From: Casuarius casuarius
Taxonomy: Eukaryota; Chordata; Aves; Casuariiformes; Casuariidae
Length of the DNA: 64,000 nucleotides
Assembly: GCA_003342895.1 (NCBI GenBank)
Contig: PTFA01000085.1
Location: forward strand, 1,129,175-1,193,174
Direction of reading: 5' to 3'
Shown: positions 1 through 19,569 of the stretch, piece after piece
How positions within the stretch are numbered: position 1 is the stretch's first letter
How the letters are laid out: each line of letters begins with the position of its first letter
Made by a program: the position numbers and the translations under genes
Notes under the pieces: model-generated
What the model saw: the letters and a program-made list of their open reading frames with translations, nothing else
The model's database searches: none
Told to the model about the DNA's origin: nothing

Positions 1-2971
<2,971 letters not shown>

Positions 2972-3079
2972 CTAAGGACTTGAAAACCTCTGGGCTAGCA
3001 TACTTGCCATCAAAGTAGACTGTGTTGTTCTGGGAGTCAAAGGCACGGCACATTCTGATGAACACAACCTCTAAGGACC
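2972..3079 (-). CDS. RORA coding exon: ligand-binding domain with ligand-contact arginines
   Basis: This 108-nt exon encodes [18 protein letters not shown] through FKSL, RORalpha4 residues 305-339, with split glycine codons at both ends. The minus-strand acceptor is TCTGTTTTAG and the donor is CCTTAG followed by GTAAGAA. It contains the motif IRMCR (R312 and R315; R367 and R370 in RORalpha1 numbering) and Y325 (Y380). From the known structures these line the polar end of the sterol pocket that holds cholesterol or cholesterol sulphate. All three residues are intact. Compared with the human protein as I remember it, the only change is SPEVF for SPDVF, a mild substitution. The exon follows a 660-bp intron and keeps the reading frame. 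Confidence 0.97.
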
Positions 3080-3739
3080 CTAAAACAGAAACAATGCAAG
3101 TTTGGCTGTTTAAGCAGGGACTTCAGTTGCAAAGAGCCAGTGAGGATTTATAAATGTCCTATGCTCTCAATTCAGTACAGATCGAGTAGGGTAGTAGGAT
3201 TTGTGTGTTTGATTTGTGAGTAGAATTAATATAATTCTCAAAGACCCCTTTAGGGCTATTTGCTAAAGTAACTTTAGTTAATGCTAATAAATAATTATTA
3301 TTTGTTAGAGTAACTTCTCTGAAGTCAAAGCAGTTCATCTGAATGAAATGAACATTTATGTTCACGAAGCTTTGAAGACTTTGTCCAGTATTTGTAAACT
3401 GCATTAATTCTACATGTTGCACAGAATAATCTAGATTTTTATCTTAAAATGTTATTTACTATTACAAAGCCAAATTTTAAATTTGAGTTCCAAGTTTGCC
3501 CCGTTTACCCACTCATTGCTCCCGTTGTTCCTAATGAAAGTTTTATACAGACTTAAACTTTTCTACCCAGAATAACTAATATAAGCATATTACTTCACAC
3601 AAAGCAGCACAAAATTTGTTATTTTTTTCTTATATTATTTTAAAAGATCCAGCATATATATGCACACAATCACTGTATACAGGTTGCACTTTCCTTAGTC
3701 AAAACTAACAGAAACAAAACTTAAAATTCACTAACGTAC
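3080..3739 (-). other. RORA intron, 660 bp
   Basis: This is the shortest intron of the gene in this window. It is AT-rich and holds nothing recognisable besides the splice signals at its ends. The reading frame at 3159-3422 is a chance frame. Confidence 0.8.
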
Positions 3740-3872
3740 CTGCTTTTAAAAGCACAATTTGATCGTTTTGACACAGTTCCATAAAGCCATCAATGCGTTT
3801 GGCAAATTCCACTACATACTGTATAGCTTCTGTTATTTTGACTGCACATAACTGCCACATTACCTCCCTTTG
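3740..3872 (-). CDS. RORA: RORA coding exon: ligand-binding domain, helices 3-5 and NR signature
   Basis: This 133-nt exon encodes [18 protein letters not shown] through IVLLKA plus one base of a glycine codon, RORalpha4 residues 260-303. It carries the nuclear-receptor LBD signature [20 protein letters not shown]. Lysine 284 (K339 in RORalpha1), the helix-3 charge-clamp residue that pairs with a glutamate of helix 12 to hold coactivator LxxLL motifs, is present, as are W265 and V280. The acceptor is TTCTCTCAAACAG and the donor AAGCAG followed by GTACGT on the minus strand. Relative to the human protein as I recall it, V270 replaces isoleucine. A longer open frame runs past the donor into the intron, but the splice site and family comparison fix the exon end at 3740. 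Confidence 0.98.
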
Positions 3873-6044
<2,172 letters not shown>

Positions 6045-6239
6045 TTATTTTTATTTTTTTAATATACATATACATACACACATATATAAAACAAAGCTAT
6101 ACCTCTAGGCATGATAAAACTAACACATTACAGTTGCAATTTTGTGGGGGAAGGTTTGGCTGTTAGAAAAAAATGCTTTAATTACAGATCTCCTTGGATT
6201 TTGCTTCATAAAAATGAACCAATGCAATGCAAATCGCTA

Positions 6240-6310
6240 ACAGTCGAGGAGACGAGGCAGCTGGCCGGCCGCCGGGGGCCGGCGCCCCGTTAGAGGGCAC
6301 TCTGCACACA
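6240..6310. other. Short CpG-rich patch
   Basis: About 70 bp of strongly GC-rich sequence with many CpG dinucleotides sits in otherwise AT-rich intron. It is too short for a classical CpG island. It could be a remnant of a GC-rich element or a small unmethylated regulatory site; the sequence does not decide. Confidence 0.5.
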
Positions 6311-6999
6311 CGCACCTCCCTCGCCCTCTCGCGCTGCAGCCCGCAGAAACCTTCATCCCTGGATTTTAATACAGGCACACAAAGCAGAGTCCTTTCAGTT
6401 GTTTGGGTGATGTTTGGGCGAACAGGGGTTTATTTCTGAATAAATAAACTTATATTTGGGACAAACTTCTTTCTCACACTGAAGTGGGTACCAAAGAAAG
6501 CATGTGAGATGGGAAAGCTTGCAAAATGAAGGCAAAACTCAGTGAAATCTAGGGGAGTGTGCAACCTATCGCAAATTCAGTAAGTGGCCTTGCTGCTTTT
6601 AGTGAGATAAAGTCAGTTTTAAAACCTGGGCTGAGAATTAAGCTGTTAATGAGAGCCATAGAGAAAAATACCAGCGCATGAGGCGATGGACCCTTCAAGC
6701 TAGAGTGCAAGAATGGCGGGGGGAGCTTTGCTGAACACACGCCACCACGTTTCGCGAGCAGGGAACACGCAGCGCTGTCGGCCAGACTGTAAAGCTTCAC
6801 AAGATTTGTTTGCATTCGATGCAACAGAAGTTCCTCCTAAAGAACTGCAGATATTGAGAATCCAGCCAGTGCTCTGCCCAGCAGGACACTTGGCTCCTTT
6901 GAGGGGAAAAAAGTTGGGTTTTTTTTTTCCCTACTATCAGATGATTGAAAAAGTATTAGGAAAATACACTCATTAGAGAATCCAGATTATTATTATTAT

Positions 7000-7046
7000 C
7001 TGAAGACTCAGGTTCAGGCAGACTCAGACACTGAAGACTCAGGTTC
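7000..7046. repeat. 16-bp direct repeat
   Basis: The sequence CTGAAGACTCAGGTTC occurs twice, at 7000-7015 and 7031-7046, separated by 15 bp that contain related GACTCAG words. It looks like a small local duplication rather than a transposon product. Confidence 0.8.
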
Positions 7047-7244
7047 TTTTCTCAGATTTAAAGTAGCTTCATACAGACTATTTTTGGCTGTTATACTTGG
7101 TTAAAAGATCTGTCAGGCACATTTATATTTAATTAATAAATAATAAAACTTAATGAACTTAGTAAAACTCAGTTCCATGAACTTTTAGAGACACTTTGAA
7201 AGACATGACGAGCACTCAGACATCTACGACTTCTACTTTTGCAA

Positions 7245-7390
7245 ATCCTCCTCGGGGCTCCAAAGCCTTGGCTGCCCCTGCCCAGGCGGAGGCCGGCCCG
7301 TCCCCGCGCTCCGCACGAGCTGCTCTCACCGCTCAGGCCACCGCGAGCAGGGGAGGCTCGGCGGGAGCGCGCCCGCTCACCACTCACACC
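7245..7390. other. CpG-rich patch in intron
   Basis: About 145 bp are rich in G, C and CpG compared with the flanking AT-rich DNA. Overlapping long frames on both strands (7169-7549) are a consequence of this composition. No splice-site pair or family match supports an exon. Confidence 0.5.
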
Positions 7391-9218
7391 CCGGGGCATC
7401 CTGCTGGAGCCTGGGGTCAGCTCTCCTGGGAAACTTGCCTTGTTCAGGCACAACCAAACCCAACTCTTGACAAACCCAACTGCTGGACCGATCCATCTGC
7501 TCACTACCACAGTTACTGCACTAATAGTTTGATTCAAGATACTACCTGAAAAGTCTTTAAGATACAGGATACTTAAGTAAAATCAGATTATATGTGCCAC
7601 CTAGACAATCAACAGTGTCAGACACAAAGTAGTTAATATTTTTGTTGTCACCACAGCTTTCATGTATTTCAGAGCAATTTGTTTACAAGTACGTACTTAA
7701 AAACAACTTTTGCTCTCCCTAGCAGCATCTGACAGCCTTAGACCCGTGCCCTTGGAGGATACAGAGGGCGAAATATGACCATGGTATTCACAAACCCAGG
7801 CCACAGCTCTGGACCATATTTAAGCACACACCTAAATACTTTCATTGAACAACCACACCTCCTAAATTGGAAGCTCAGTCTGGAAGACAAACATTCTTCA
7901 AACATTGTTTGGCAACGTCCGCGCTGGGCACCCAACACACGTTCCATAGGGCTTTAAGGCAAGCACTGTGTAAATAAAGGTAAGTAACACGACAAACTTA
8001 CTTTATGCCAGTGCTCCAAACTCAACACCTGGCCTAGGAAGAAAAAGGCCCTTCTTTTTTCTCTGAGTTTAGTTTAGATCTATCAATAGCTCCCATGGAA
8101 ACATTAACAACGATTTGATTGAGACAAAGTTTCTAGCAGAGCCTTTATCCTCATTTTTTCTTCTCATTTCTACTCATCTGTAACTGAAGTTATTTGAACT
8201 CAAGCCAGACACAGTATTTCGGTTGTCACAACAAATTCTATTGCAGAGAACTGTATTCTGCAACACGAGGACATTAAAAAGGAAGCCTTCTTTTCCCTTC
8301 CCCTCTGCAAAATTTCTCAAAAGAACATAAACTAAAATAAAACTAGAAAAGTTTCTTATCACATATTAGCCTCTAATTAAAAAAAATTAATTTGGAATAT
8401 CTGATTTTTCAAACTATTTTTAGGTTGTTTTCACAATGGAATAATTAGCAAAAACGTTATCTAAGCAAGCAAAATTGATGTTTTAAACTCCTGACTGCTT
8501 AAATAAGTAGCAGAATCTTAAAGTCACTTCTCTAATGTCCTATTCCAGTTTGCTTATAAGCGGTTCACAGAGCACGGTCTAACTCAAGCCATGGATGTCA
8601 ACAAAAGTCACTGTTGTGGACTTCAGCCCTAGCATCATCGTTCAGGAAACAGTGCAAACTCAGACGTGCTAACTATGGTGGGCCTTATAAGGATCTTAGG
8701 GAAATTATCAGAATTTGCTACATTCAAAAATTTTCCAAAGTATCTGGGGCAAGATTCTCCTCCTCGACCAGCGGAGAGGAGAACCACCCCCAAATTAGAT
8801 GGGTGTTTTGGTTTCCATTTTCCCAGGTACAGGTAAAGAGCAGAAGAAAATCAGTTTCATCGCTTTATGTTAGAAAATAGAGTACAGCTAATGAAAACAA
8901 TGATAAAACATTAAAAAATAATCTGCAAATGAAGAAATACTTTGTATGCTTGCTCAGCGCTGAAAATTAGCTCGTTAAGCAGTATTCAGAGGGTTCTATT
9001 ATAAAGATTTAACACAAGGGCAATACTACTAGATCTGATTAACTGCAAGCTCCTGGGATTTTTAGCTCAGTTCTGTAAGGTTCACCATGTACCACCATTA
9101 GGGTATCACGCACTTCGCAGAAGGATGCCTCATGCTCACAGCTATACTGACGCAGCGTTCGCGCTATTGCCTGCCTAAATGTGTCAATTTAATCCAAAGG
9201 GTACTATTAAGACAGTTA

Positions 9219-11514
<2,296 letters not shown>

Positions 11515-12292
11515 TTAATTGATGGAGTGAAGAAAGACTCTGAAAGGCAGCATGCTGAATAGAAAATGAACCTCAAGTACAGCATAAGCAACTAAAGGAA
11601 GTTAAGAAGTAATTTTTTTTCTCTTGGAAACAAATGAAGAGCAGTAACTTGTAGAAAACAATTCGTAAAAATGTGTTACAACACACAAAGGAATTACACA
11701 TTTTTTCTCTGATTTTACAGATCCTGTATTATATACAATAACTCTGTATACTGAGTCTTTCCAAAGGAGATAAAACTAATTAGAAACCTAGATTCCCCCG
11801 ATTTCCTTGTCCTTGCGGGGTCAGCACGGTTGTGGCGGCTGCCTGCGCCTCCCCGCGCACAGAGCAGGGGCTCAGCAGCCCCTCTACAGAGGGCAACATT
11901 CGTTATGGGAGGGGAGGAAAAGGTCTGATGCCGACAGCCAAGCTTTTGTTCAACCCGGTTGTGATTATTAGGGAGGGGAAGGTCAAACATTTCATTCATT
12001 TATTTATTTTTCTCTTTTCCGAGTCGGCAGCAGTGGGGAGTCCTGTCCGCAAAGGAAGCGACTCTGGAAGGTGATGCAGCAGTCACAACTCAGTTCTCTC
12101 CACGAGCGCGGGGCAGTTTATTAACCATGAGGCCAGCTGCTTGCTTTGAAGTTCATTTCATCTTCTCGGCCGAGCCCAGGCTGCTGCGTGCCTACACCAA
12201 CTTCACAGGGACGCTGCGAAGACAGAGTCATGCTAAAGAGGCATTTGCGAGCACTGAACACAGTATTTTAGTTTTATGCTGCCACATAATGG

Positions 12293-12355
12293 ATTAATTA
12301 ACAGCGTTGCAAAGAAAATACTTCCTCAGAAAGGCTGAGCACTCTTTAATTAAAG
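12293..12355. promoter_or_regulatory. Paired homeodomain-type palindromes
   Basis: ATTAATTAA at 12293-12301 and the perfect 12-bp palindrome CTTTAATTAAAG at 12344-12355 lie 43 bp apart at the edge of a CpG-rich patch. TTAATTAA words are classical paired or dimeric homeodomain binding sites. A regulatory role is inferred from motif content only. Confidence 0.35.
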
Positions 12356-12389
12356 TTGGACTTTTACCAATTTTTTATGTATTCGAAGG

Positions 12390-12600
12390 CCGCGCTCCGG
12401 AGCGCCTTGGCACACGCACCCTCCGTCCAGGCGCTCGCTGACATAAACAACAGGAGCTGCTGCGTGACAAGTAGGAGACGTCCGTCCTCGCAAGCCTCCT
12501 GCCGCCCAAAGCGCCACAAAACCCCCCCGAGACAAAGCCACAGGCACCGTCTCGGGAGGAGGGCACCAGCCGTCGGCAGCTACCGCCCCCCCGTTACAGC
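12390..12600. other. CpG-rich patch
   Basis: About 200 bp with many CpG dinucleotides follow directly after the homeodomain-type palindromes. Overlapping frames on both strands are composition artefacts. No splice-site or family evidence supports coding. Confidence 0.5.
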
Positions 12601-13329
12601 TGTAGTGGGGAAACACGGAGGATAACCACCAGGGAAACCGAAACGCCTTTCTTTAATCCTCTTCACCTGCACACTGTTCCTTTTCTCTCTTATTCTGATC
12701 TTTGTTTCTACAGGATTAATTTCAACTATCTTTTAGTGTTTGTCAACAGGGGGATGGGACTGAAAGTCTGGCATATGCTGAGTTTGGATGGAGCGTATTT
12801 CACCCCAAGGAAGGGGCCCTGCGGGGGCCAGCGCTGGGGCAAGCAGACGGCTCGGCTGGCGCCTCCGGGGACGGTCCCACCGCAACGCGGGCGTGCACGC
12901 AGGGCCGGCGTCTTCTGCCAGCACGGGCATCCCGAAAGTCAGCTTGAGCAACAGCCAAAATGAGCCTGGCCCAGGAGCTCAACGGTCTATACCGTTTCCT
13001 TCAGCTAGGACCCTGTCTTGTGCTAGATGCCTATAGTGCCGATTAGGCATATTGCTCTTTATTAGGAATATTCTTGTCAAGAGGAGGATTATTTTTAGTA
13101 TTCTAATGGAGAAACTACTGGGCTTTTTGCTTTTTCCAGATTTTCCCTAGAGACACAGCTGCTCAACACATTTTAGCGTACAATATATCAGCTAAGTTAC
13201 AGCTTGAAGCTAAATTTTCAATAGAGCAGAACTGCCTACAGCCGGGGCCTTTAAAAGCCCTCGCGCTTCCCGACGGGAGAGCTGTGGCGGAGTGCTTTCA
13301 GAAACAAACTGCGGCGTGATGCGGGCACG

Positions 13330-14385
13330 ATGAGAGCAGCGGCAGCAGTCAAAGCCAAGCCTCAAATTTTAGAAATGAACCTGAACTTGTCTACAGCTCA
13401 GAAATACTCATATCTAAGATTTGGGAACGAACGGGTGATGAAATCAATCCTTTTTCTTTTTAATCGCAAAATTCTTCTATATTGTTGTAATTTATTTATG
13501 AGCTTTCTAACCGTCTGGTTGCCCTCAGTCTCTCATACCATTACAAAGGCATGTGGGAAACTCCTATTACAGGAGTCTTTTGTAAGTAAATGTCATTTCT
13601 TACTAGGGTCTTTTTTTACCAGGAGGAGAGAAGAGAGACTATGTTCTGCTGTGCTCTTTTCTCCCGCCTGCCGGAGGCGCGGAGCTAACCACCACTTCTC
13701 CGGCGGGACGGCGGTGGGGGTGCCAGCGCGGCGCACCCCGCACGGCCACGCGCTCTCGTGTCACCGCGCTGCGGTCACGCCTGCGGCGGCGGGGGCCACC
13801 GGCGGCCTGGCCCGCGCAGCAAACCCACGTACCAAACCACCCCCGCGCCCAAGCAGCGCGGCTCCGGGGCTCCGGCCAGGGCGGGCTGCGGCCAAGGTCT
13901 CCGGCCGCGGAGCACACGCGGGCAGCACGCGCGGGCACGGGGAGCATGGCCGCGGCGTGAGGGCAGCGTCCGGAGCCAGCCCGCTTGGACGAGCCTCGCT
14001 GAGCTCTGCCCGTCTCCGTCGCGCGCAGGTGTGCCGACACGTGCCCGGAGAGAGGAGCGGATCACAAGCCCTGGCTCCACCTCTGCGGTGCAAACTCCTA
14101 ACATGCGGGTTCTCACACGCTGCCAAAAGATCGAGTTTGGGAAAAAAGGGCACGAGAGCTTTTTATCTGCTAGTCAGTTTGGGTAACTTGCTAAAAAAGA
14201 ACTGTGAAACGCAAGCAGCAGTTTCACGAAGGCCGCGGCAGCTCCGGCGGCCGCTCTGCGGAAGGGCCGGCCCCGGCCCCGGCTGCGCCCCGGTCCCGCC
14301 GCGCGGGCGCCCTCGCCGGCCACGCGCCGCCTCCGACACTCCTCTCCTGCTTGGGCTTTTGACAAATTTCCATTTAATGAATTGA
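13330..14385 (+). other. Long open frame of unknown status (351 codons), antisense to RORA
   Basis: An uninterrupted frame starts at ATG 13330 and runs through an AT-rich first third and then the whole CpG island to a stop at 14383-14385. A TATA-like TTTAAAAG lies at 13250-13257, a suitable distance upstream. The predicted product has a hydrophobic segment near residues 45-70 (LLYCCNLFMSFLTVWLPSV), then becomes an Arg/Ala/Gly/Pro-rich stretch of the low-complexity kind that GC-rich DNA produces in any open frame. Long frames also exist on the opposite strand over the same island. I recognise no domain. It is most likely a chance frame, possibly within an antisense noncoding transcript driven from the island. 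Confidence 0.15.
13655..14340. promoter_or_regulatory. Intronic CpG island
   Basis: Roughly 680 bp are clearly GC-rich with CpG dinucleotides at a frequency not seen in the flanks. This is large enough to count as a CpG island by eye. Such islands inside introns often mark alternative promoters, antisense transcripts or Polycomb-regulated enhancers. No RORA isoform-specific first exon that I know was found here. GC fraction and observed/expected CpG were judged by eye and not computed. Confidence 0.7.
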
Positions 14386-14640
14386 TTCCTACAGTTCATT
14401 AACATACCCACTTCCACTCCTGTATACACATATGTCTTAATTAGCTGCTCATTGGCTGTTTAATTACAAGAAAACAGCTGACAGCTGCCTCGCTGCATCC
14501 TAATGGCAGCCGCTTTGGCATGACTGTACACACGCCCGTGACAACAAAGCCTGATTCATAATCCCCTGATTTATGGCTAATGCTTAAAGACTTCCACGTA
14601 TCATTAAGTTTTGCAATATTCTCAGCAACGAACAATTAGT
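14365..14640. promoter_or_regulatory. Candidate developmental enhancer next to the CpG island
   Basis: This block changes abruptly from the CpG island to AT-rich sequence packed with transcription-factor words. It has TTAATTAG (14437-14444), ATTGG (14451-14455, inverted CCAAT), TTTAATTACA (about 14459-14468), two E-boxes CAGCTG one base apart (14475-14480 and 14482-14487), CTAATGG, a bicoid-class TAATCCC (14559-14565), TCATTAAG and CAATTAG. This mixture of homeodomain and bHLH sites resembles deeply conserved noncoding elements in nuclear-receptor and developmental genes. No alignment was possible, so conservation is inferred. Confidence 0.45.
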
Positions 14641-17600
14641 TGGGGGCCTCATTCTTCTGCTTTTTTCTAAACCAAACTCTCTCAGATTTTCTTCAAAGGA
14701 ACATCAGAAGAATACACGGTCACATGTAAGAAATGAAAGCATTCAGATCAGACTCTTGGCCCTTTTATGCGACGAGCACGTTTTAGTTTTACCGGGAGAA
14801 GAGCGCTGGGGCAATATTTGTTAATAAACTTTGTTAATAAAGTATTTGATGACAAAGGTGTAGCGCCACAGAAACATGCAAAACCCCTGGTGTTTTACAT
14901 ATGCAATAAACACAGGAGAGAGGTTTACAGTGTGTTTACCAGGTTTTACAAGGCTCCTTCCTAGTCGTTCCTGTAACATGGCTCGTCTCTATTCTGTCAC
15001 GTGTTGCTTAAAATTGGTTAGCCAGACAATAATTAAAAAAAAAAAAGCTTCAAAGACATGAATTGGAGGTAAATGTCCACAGAGCCAACGTGACACTCGG
15101 AATTAACTAAAAAGTAATGAAAGATTGAGTAACAAACCAAGTGGATGTACACACAGTCTAAATTTAAAAAGCAATGCAAGACAGGAAACGACGATCCCAA
15201 GTACGGTCTTCCGAGGGACAGCTGAGCCCTGCCCCTCGCGTTCACAACAGGACAATCTCCACCCCTAAAAGGCCCAGGAGACGGAGCAGCCACTGCCTAT
15301 AAACCTCTCAAATACAAGAAATGCCCAGAAATATCCTGCACGAATGGTTTTATGGGACGAGCTGCATACGTTGAAGAAGAGAGCGTGGTCGTACCGGTAC
15401 ATTTGTGAGGCAACTGGGCATGAACTGACACTGCTGACAGCAAAAGCAGATAGCTACGTCTGTAAGTTTAACGACATAGTTCAGTAACAGAAACTTGGAT
15501 TTCAAACTAAATGCTTTGCTGTATGTCCTTAGGAAGCATTCAGGGATTTTCTGACAATAATTTCTCCTTGTAGAGCCAAAGCTGGAGTTGACATCTCAGT
15601 TAAAAAAGAAACAACAATCTGTCTAGCAGATTTTAGAGAAGGGCCCCCCATTCGGGGAGGGAACTGAACACTTGGCTCCGAGGAAGGAGGACGGATGTAT
15701 GCGCACTGATCTGCTTTCCCACCATGATCCCTAGTATGGAGCAAGAGGTTTTTAGTGGCATCCACAACCACTGGCTAAAGAATTCCTCCATACAGATAGT
15801 AGCATTGAATTTATTTCTGATTTTAAACATGAGCATAAAACTTTACTTCTGAGTCCTACTACAGTGTTTGTGTCATTCTTCATCCCTGCTTCTGAGTGAA
15901 AGTCTTAATGGACTAACCTCATCTTCCCTTCTCCTCCATCATATGTTGTATACTGGATGTCAGCAATAGTCAGACAGAGAAAAAGTATCGTTTTAAAGGC
16001 ATTTAAAATAAGCCATAAACCCCCTCTTAGATAAAGTATTAAAAAGTGCTCAGCTATAAACTTCATTTTTGGGTAGGTGAAAAAAGGGGAGGGAGGTTAA
16101 TTCTTATTTTTCTTAAAGAGAAATTCAAATTCAGATAAATAGGTTGATGGGTTGGAAGTGCTTGGTGTTGTTTGTGCAAGATACAAATCTAAGTTTCTAC
16201 ATTAAAAAAGCCACTAACATCATAACAACGTAGGAAACAAAAGCTTCTCAAGAAAGACTAATTGGATCTACTAGATGTCTTCAATTCTTGCATGCAAAAT
16301 ACAATATAGCAACAAAAACTGGTCAGAAAGCTTCACTAAACTGTATGAAATATAAGGATCACAATACTGTAGCAGGGCAATAAAATCAGCAAATATCAGT
16401 TTGACCATAATTTTTCCATGATTACATCTGTGATACAGATTTGCTTCACTTTAGGTTGTAAATAAATGATGCTTCCAGTGGCTATTAGTATCTAAACAGT
16501 AACATTTAAGTTAGCATTACGATTAAGTACTGTTAAAGCTCATACTAAGCTGGAGTGAGAAACGGCAAGCACCACCCTCGGCTGCTGCTGGCGCTGCCCG
16601 CAGATCACTGCTGCCAGCCCGGGCCGGGTGGCCGCGGCCCAGCTGTTCCCTCCTGGTGACGAGGCCCCGATCCTGCTGCCGGGCGCACACGGCTGGGCCG
16701 GTGGCGTCTGCGCAGACCCTGACTCACCTCCCGGGGACTTTGTGTTGTGCGAGCCACTAGCCCGTGAATCTGAGTGCAGGACTGGGAACTGGGTCTTCAT
16801 AGCGAGAAAAATTGGAAGTACTTTTTACAAAGGAAGGTTTAGCATAACACGAAGAGTGCTGTAAGCATGCTCAAACCTGCAGGGATCATAGCCACAGAAA
16901 AGCTGGGAAACGTACTTCAGGGGAAAAAAAACATACCAATACACACCTGGCTCATTTGGAGAAGCCAAGTCATGCCAGCTTTTCCACCAGCCAAAATAGT
17001 TCTGTTGGGTGAGACTTTGTTGATATTACTGTGGAAGAGCATAGCACAAACAAAATCCATCTGCTACAGCACGGTATTTTAAATGTTCTCCAGGCCACGA
17101 TCATCTCTTCCTGTGACTTGTCCCCACTAGCGCTCCCCTATCTGTCACTACTTGCAGGTCATCTGGGCTCTAGCACTAAAGAAATATGAACGTCAGAGTT
17201 ATTTCTCTCCTAAATTTCTCTCGCCCGGGCCCGCTTGCCAGCCCTCGTGCCCTCGCGCACCCACTGCCCGGTCTGGGCGACTCCCCAGGGCAGAGCAGGC
17301 TCGCCCCGGTCTCCGGGGAATGCCGTGAAAGAGGGTTCAAAGGGAAACTGTTTGCTCTGAAACACAGGGGACTGCATATGCATTTCTCACTCTCAGGCTA
17401 ACATCTGCTGTTCTGACTATTGGAGGTACAAAAAGGATCTGTCTCTTAATAATTCATATTTATGTTTATTCCCAGCAAAGCCCAGTCAGTCTGATGGAGG
17501 AATTCTCAATGGATATTTCTGTCTCTTACCTGCAGTGCCAAGTACCTACCTAGCTATGTATTAACTGATGTGACTGTGAATACGGTTCAGTCTGTTACTT

Positions 17601-18745
17601 CTTTCTGTATGCAGCCATCCTACTGCTTTTCTTGGGGGCTTTTCTCACATACAAGACTTAGACTGCAAGGTAGAAGAAATGCGTGAAGATGAAGTACAAG
17701 ATAATACAGCTGGCAGCTTTCCTTTGCTTTGGCAGTCTGTCCCTGTTCCGCAGCAAGCCGCGTGAAGAAAGCCCCGTTTTCTGCGTAGACAAGCTTTGGC
17801 ATTATCCTAGCCTCAGTCTCTTGACAAGGATGTTCATCATGGATCTTGAGGCAGTCTTTCGGGTGTACCGGGCTCAGATCATTAAAGGATTAAGAGGTCT
17901 CGGACTTTGAACACAACTTGATATTCTTTGATAAGATAGTTGTAGAGCAGAATTGTCAGTGTGAATGTCTGCCACTTCACAAAAATGGAGCTTGATAAAT
18001 GTCGTTCAGTTACTGCATAAAACTGAAAAAAGCAACTGCTTTATTATCAATGCTTTTTTAGTGGATTTCTTGCATTTTTCCATAGCAACAGCAGAGTTAC
18101 AATGGGCAGGAGGTGCAGGCCTGTATCATTCTCACATTTTTGCTTCCTTTGTACCAATACTTCCATGAGACTGAGAGGATGTGAGAACGAAAATGCAAAA
18201 ATCCTCTTCGGAAAAACACAAGGGAAATCTCGAGAACGTGAAGGCAAAGAAGTTACTTTTTGAAGATGGAAGGCACTACCGAGCATGCCAGGAGAGCAGA
18301 CTAAAAACAACAATAAAAACAATTTCTTCAATTCTGAAGTGTAGATCAGTAGTAGAAAACCTATCAGCACTGGATTGCAACACATACTTACGCGAGAAAA
18401 GCAACAAGCTACAGCACAGATGCGCACACTGTGTCATTCCCAAGCCAGCACTGTAATTCTGTACTAGTGATAAAAAGGAGCGATTAGTTTCCCAGCACAC
18501 CCCGGGCTAGTGTTAGCACTGTCTGATCTAATTCTCAGTTGTGAGAGACAAACTAAACGAAACATTAATGCTCATAATGTAATCCTTGCTCACCAGAGTT
18601 ACTGAAGGTACAAATCCAGAAAAAAGTTCAAAGCCTGAACTTTCCAGAGCAACGAGAGACACTGCAAGAAAAGGCACTACTCACAGGAAGACTCGAGCAG
18701 GTTTCACACCAGTAATGTGCTATTTGTGCAACAACATCTTCTACA

Positions 18746-18788
18746 GCTATACCTATACCTTCTCTACCTATACCTTCTATATCTTCTA
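18746..18788 (+). repeat. Imperfect CTATACCT/TCT tandem repeat
   Basis: Repeats of CTATACCT, CTACC and CTTCT units give a short pyrimidine-rich tandem array on the plus strand. It is a low-complexity microsatellite-like sequence with no coding meaning. Confidence 0.8.
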
Positions 18789-19076
18789 AATAAAACAGAT
18801 GTGTAACTGTAGCAGTTTACAAATGAAAATTGAGAAGTCTGAGAGCACTCACCTTGTTTCAACACAGCTCCTTAGCAATTTACAAAACAAAAAATGGAGA
18901 GGGAGAATCGAGAAAGCCACAGATTCCCTCTCAAGTGAATCCACAGACCAGATTCTTTGGGACATGCTGTAAGTGGTTTCTATACCTCTTCTGCTTATTC
19001 ATCGTGAGACAGTATACGGTGCACACAGCACAACTGCTGCAAGTCCTATGATGTCTAAAGCCTGTCCTGAAAGTTT

Positions 19077-19089
19077 GGGGGGGGGGGGG
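19077..19089 (+). repeat. Poly-G run (13 G)
   Basis: Thirteen consecutive G residues on the plus strand lie 190 bp downstream, in gene direction, of the first zinc-finger exon. The equivalent C-run would be in the RORA pre-mRNA. Its exact length may be uncertain in the assembly. Confidence 0.95.
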
Positions 19090-19280
19090 AGGAGTGTCAC
19101 AAAAATGCTCTATTTAAAACCCAAATAAAGACAGCACTTTAGAATTGCCAGTTGATTTCATAATCTACTGATTTCACTTCCCTGCAATATTTGCTTTTTT
19201 TAAAAAAAAAAGGATGGGAAAGAATCACTATCAAAAGGCCAAATGCAGATGTTTTAAGACTTAATTTTTTAGACGCTTAC

Positions 19281-19366
19281 CTTGCAGCCTTCACATGTAA
19301 TGACACCATAATGGATTCCTGATGATTTGTCTCCACAGATCTTGCATGGAATAATTTCAATTTGAG
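19281..19366 (-). CDS. RORA: RORA coding exon: first zinc finger of the DNA-binding domain
   Basis: This 86-nt exon encodes [20 protein letters not shown] through TCEGCK, RORalpha4 residues 12-39, plus two bases of the alanine codon that joins all isoform-specific N-termini. The four zinc ligands C18, C21, C35 and C38 are present (C-x2-C-x13-C-x2-C), as is the P-box EGCKG that sets half-site specificity; its last G begins the next exon. The minus-strand acceptor is TGTGCTTCTGTTGCAG and the donor GGCTGCAAG followed by GTAAGC. This is the first exon common to known RORalpha isoforms. Everything upstream in this window is the intron before it. I found none of the known 5' exons: not the RORalpha4-specific MMYFVIAAMK, the RORalpha1-type ISVTKKTHT, nor the RORalpha2/3 end GYMNA. 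Confidence 0.99.
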
Positions 19367-19569
19367 CTGCAACAGAAGCACACAACCAGTTAATTACATT
19401 TTCTTTTAAACACCTTATAAAAGCATTCCCTGATCAGCATTTGTACAGTGAAAACTAATAACCTGCTAAACATTATACTGCATTAACTATTCATTGCTGA
19501 ACTGCGAGGGTCCCCTAGAGCTTTGGACTAAATTATGGCTGCTCGTTATATAATAGCTTTTGGGTTATT

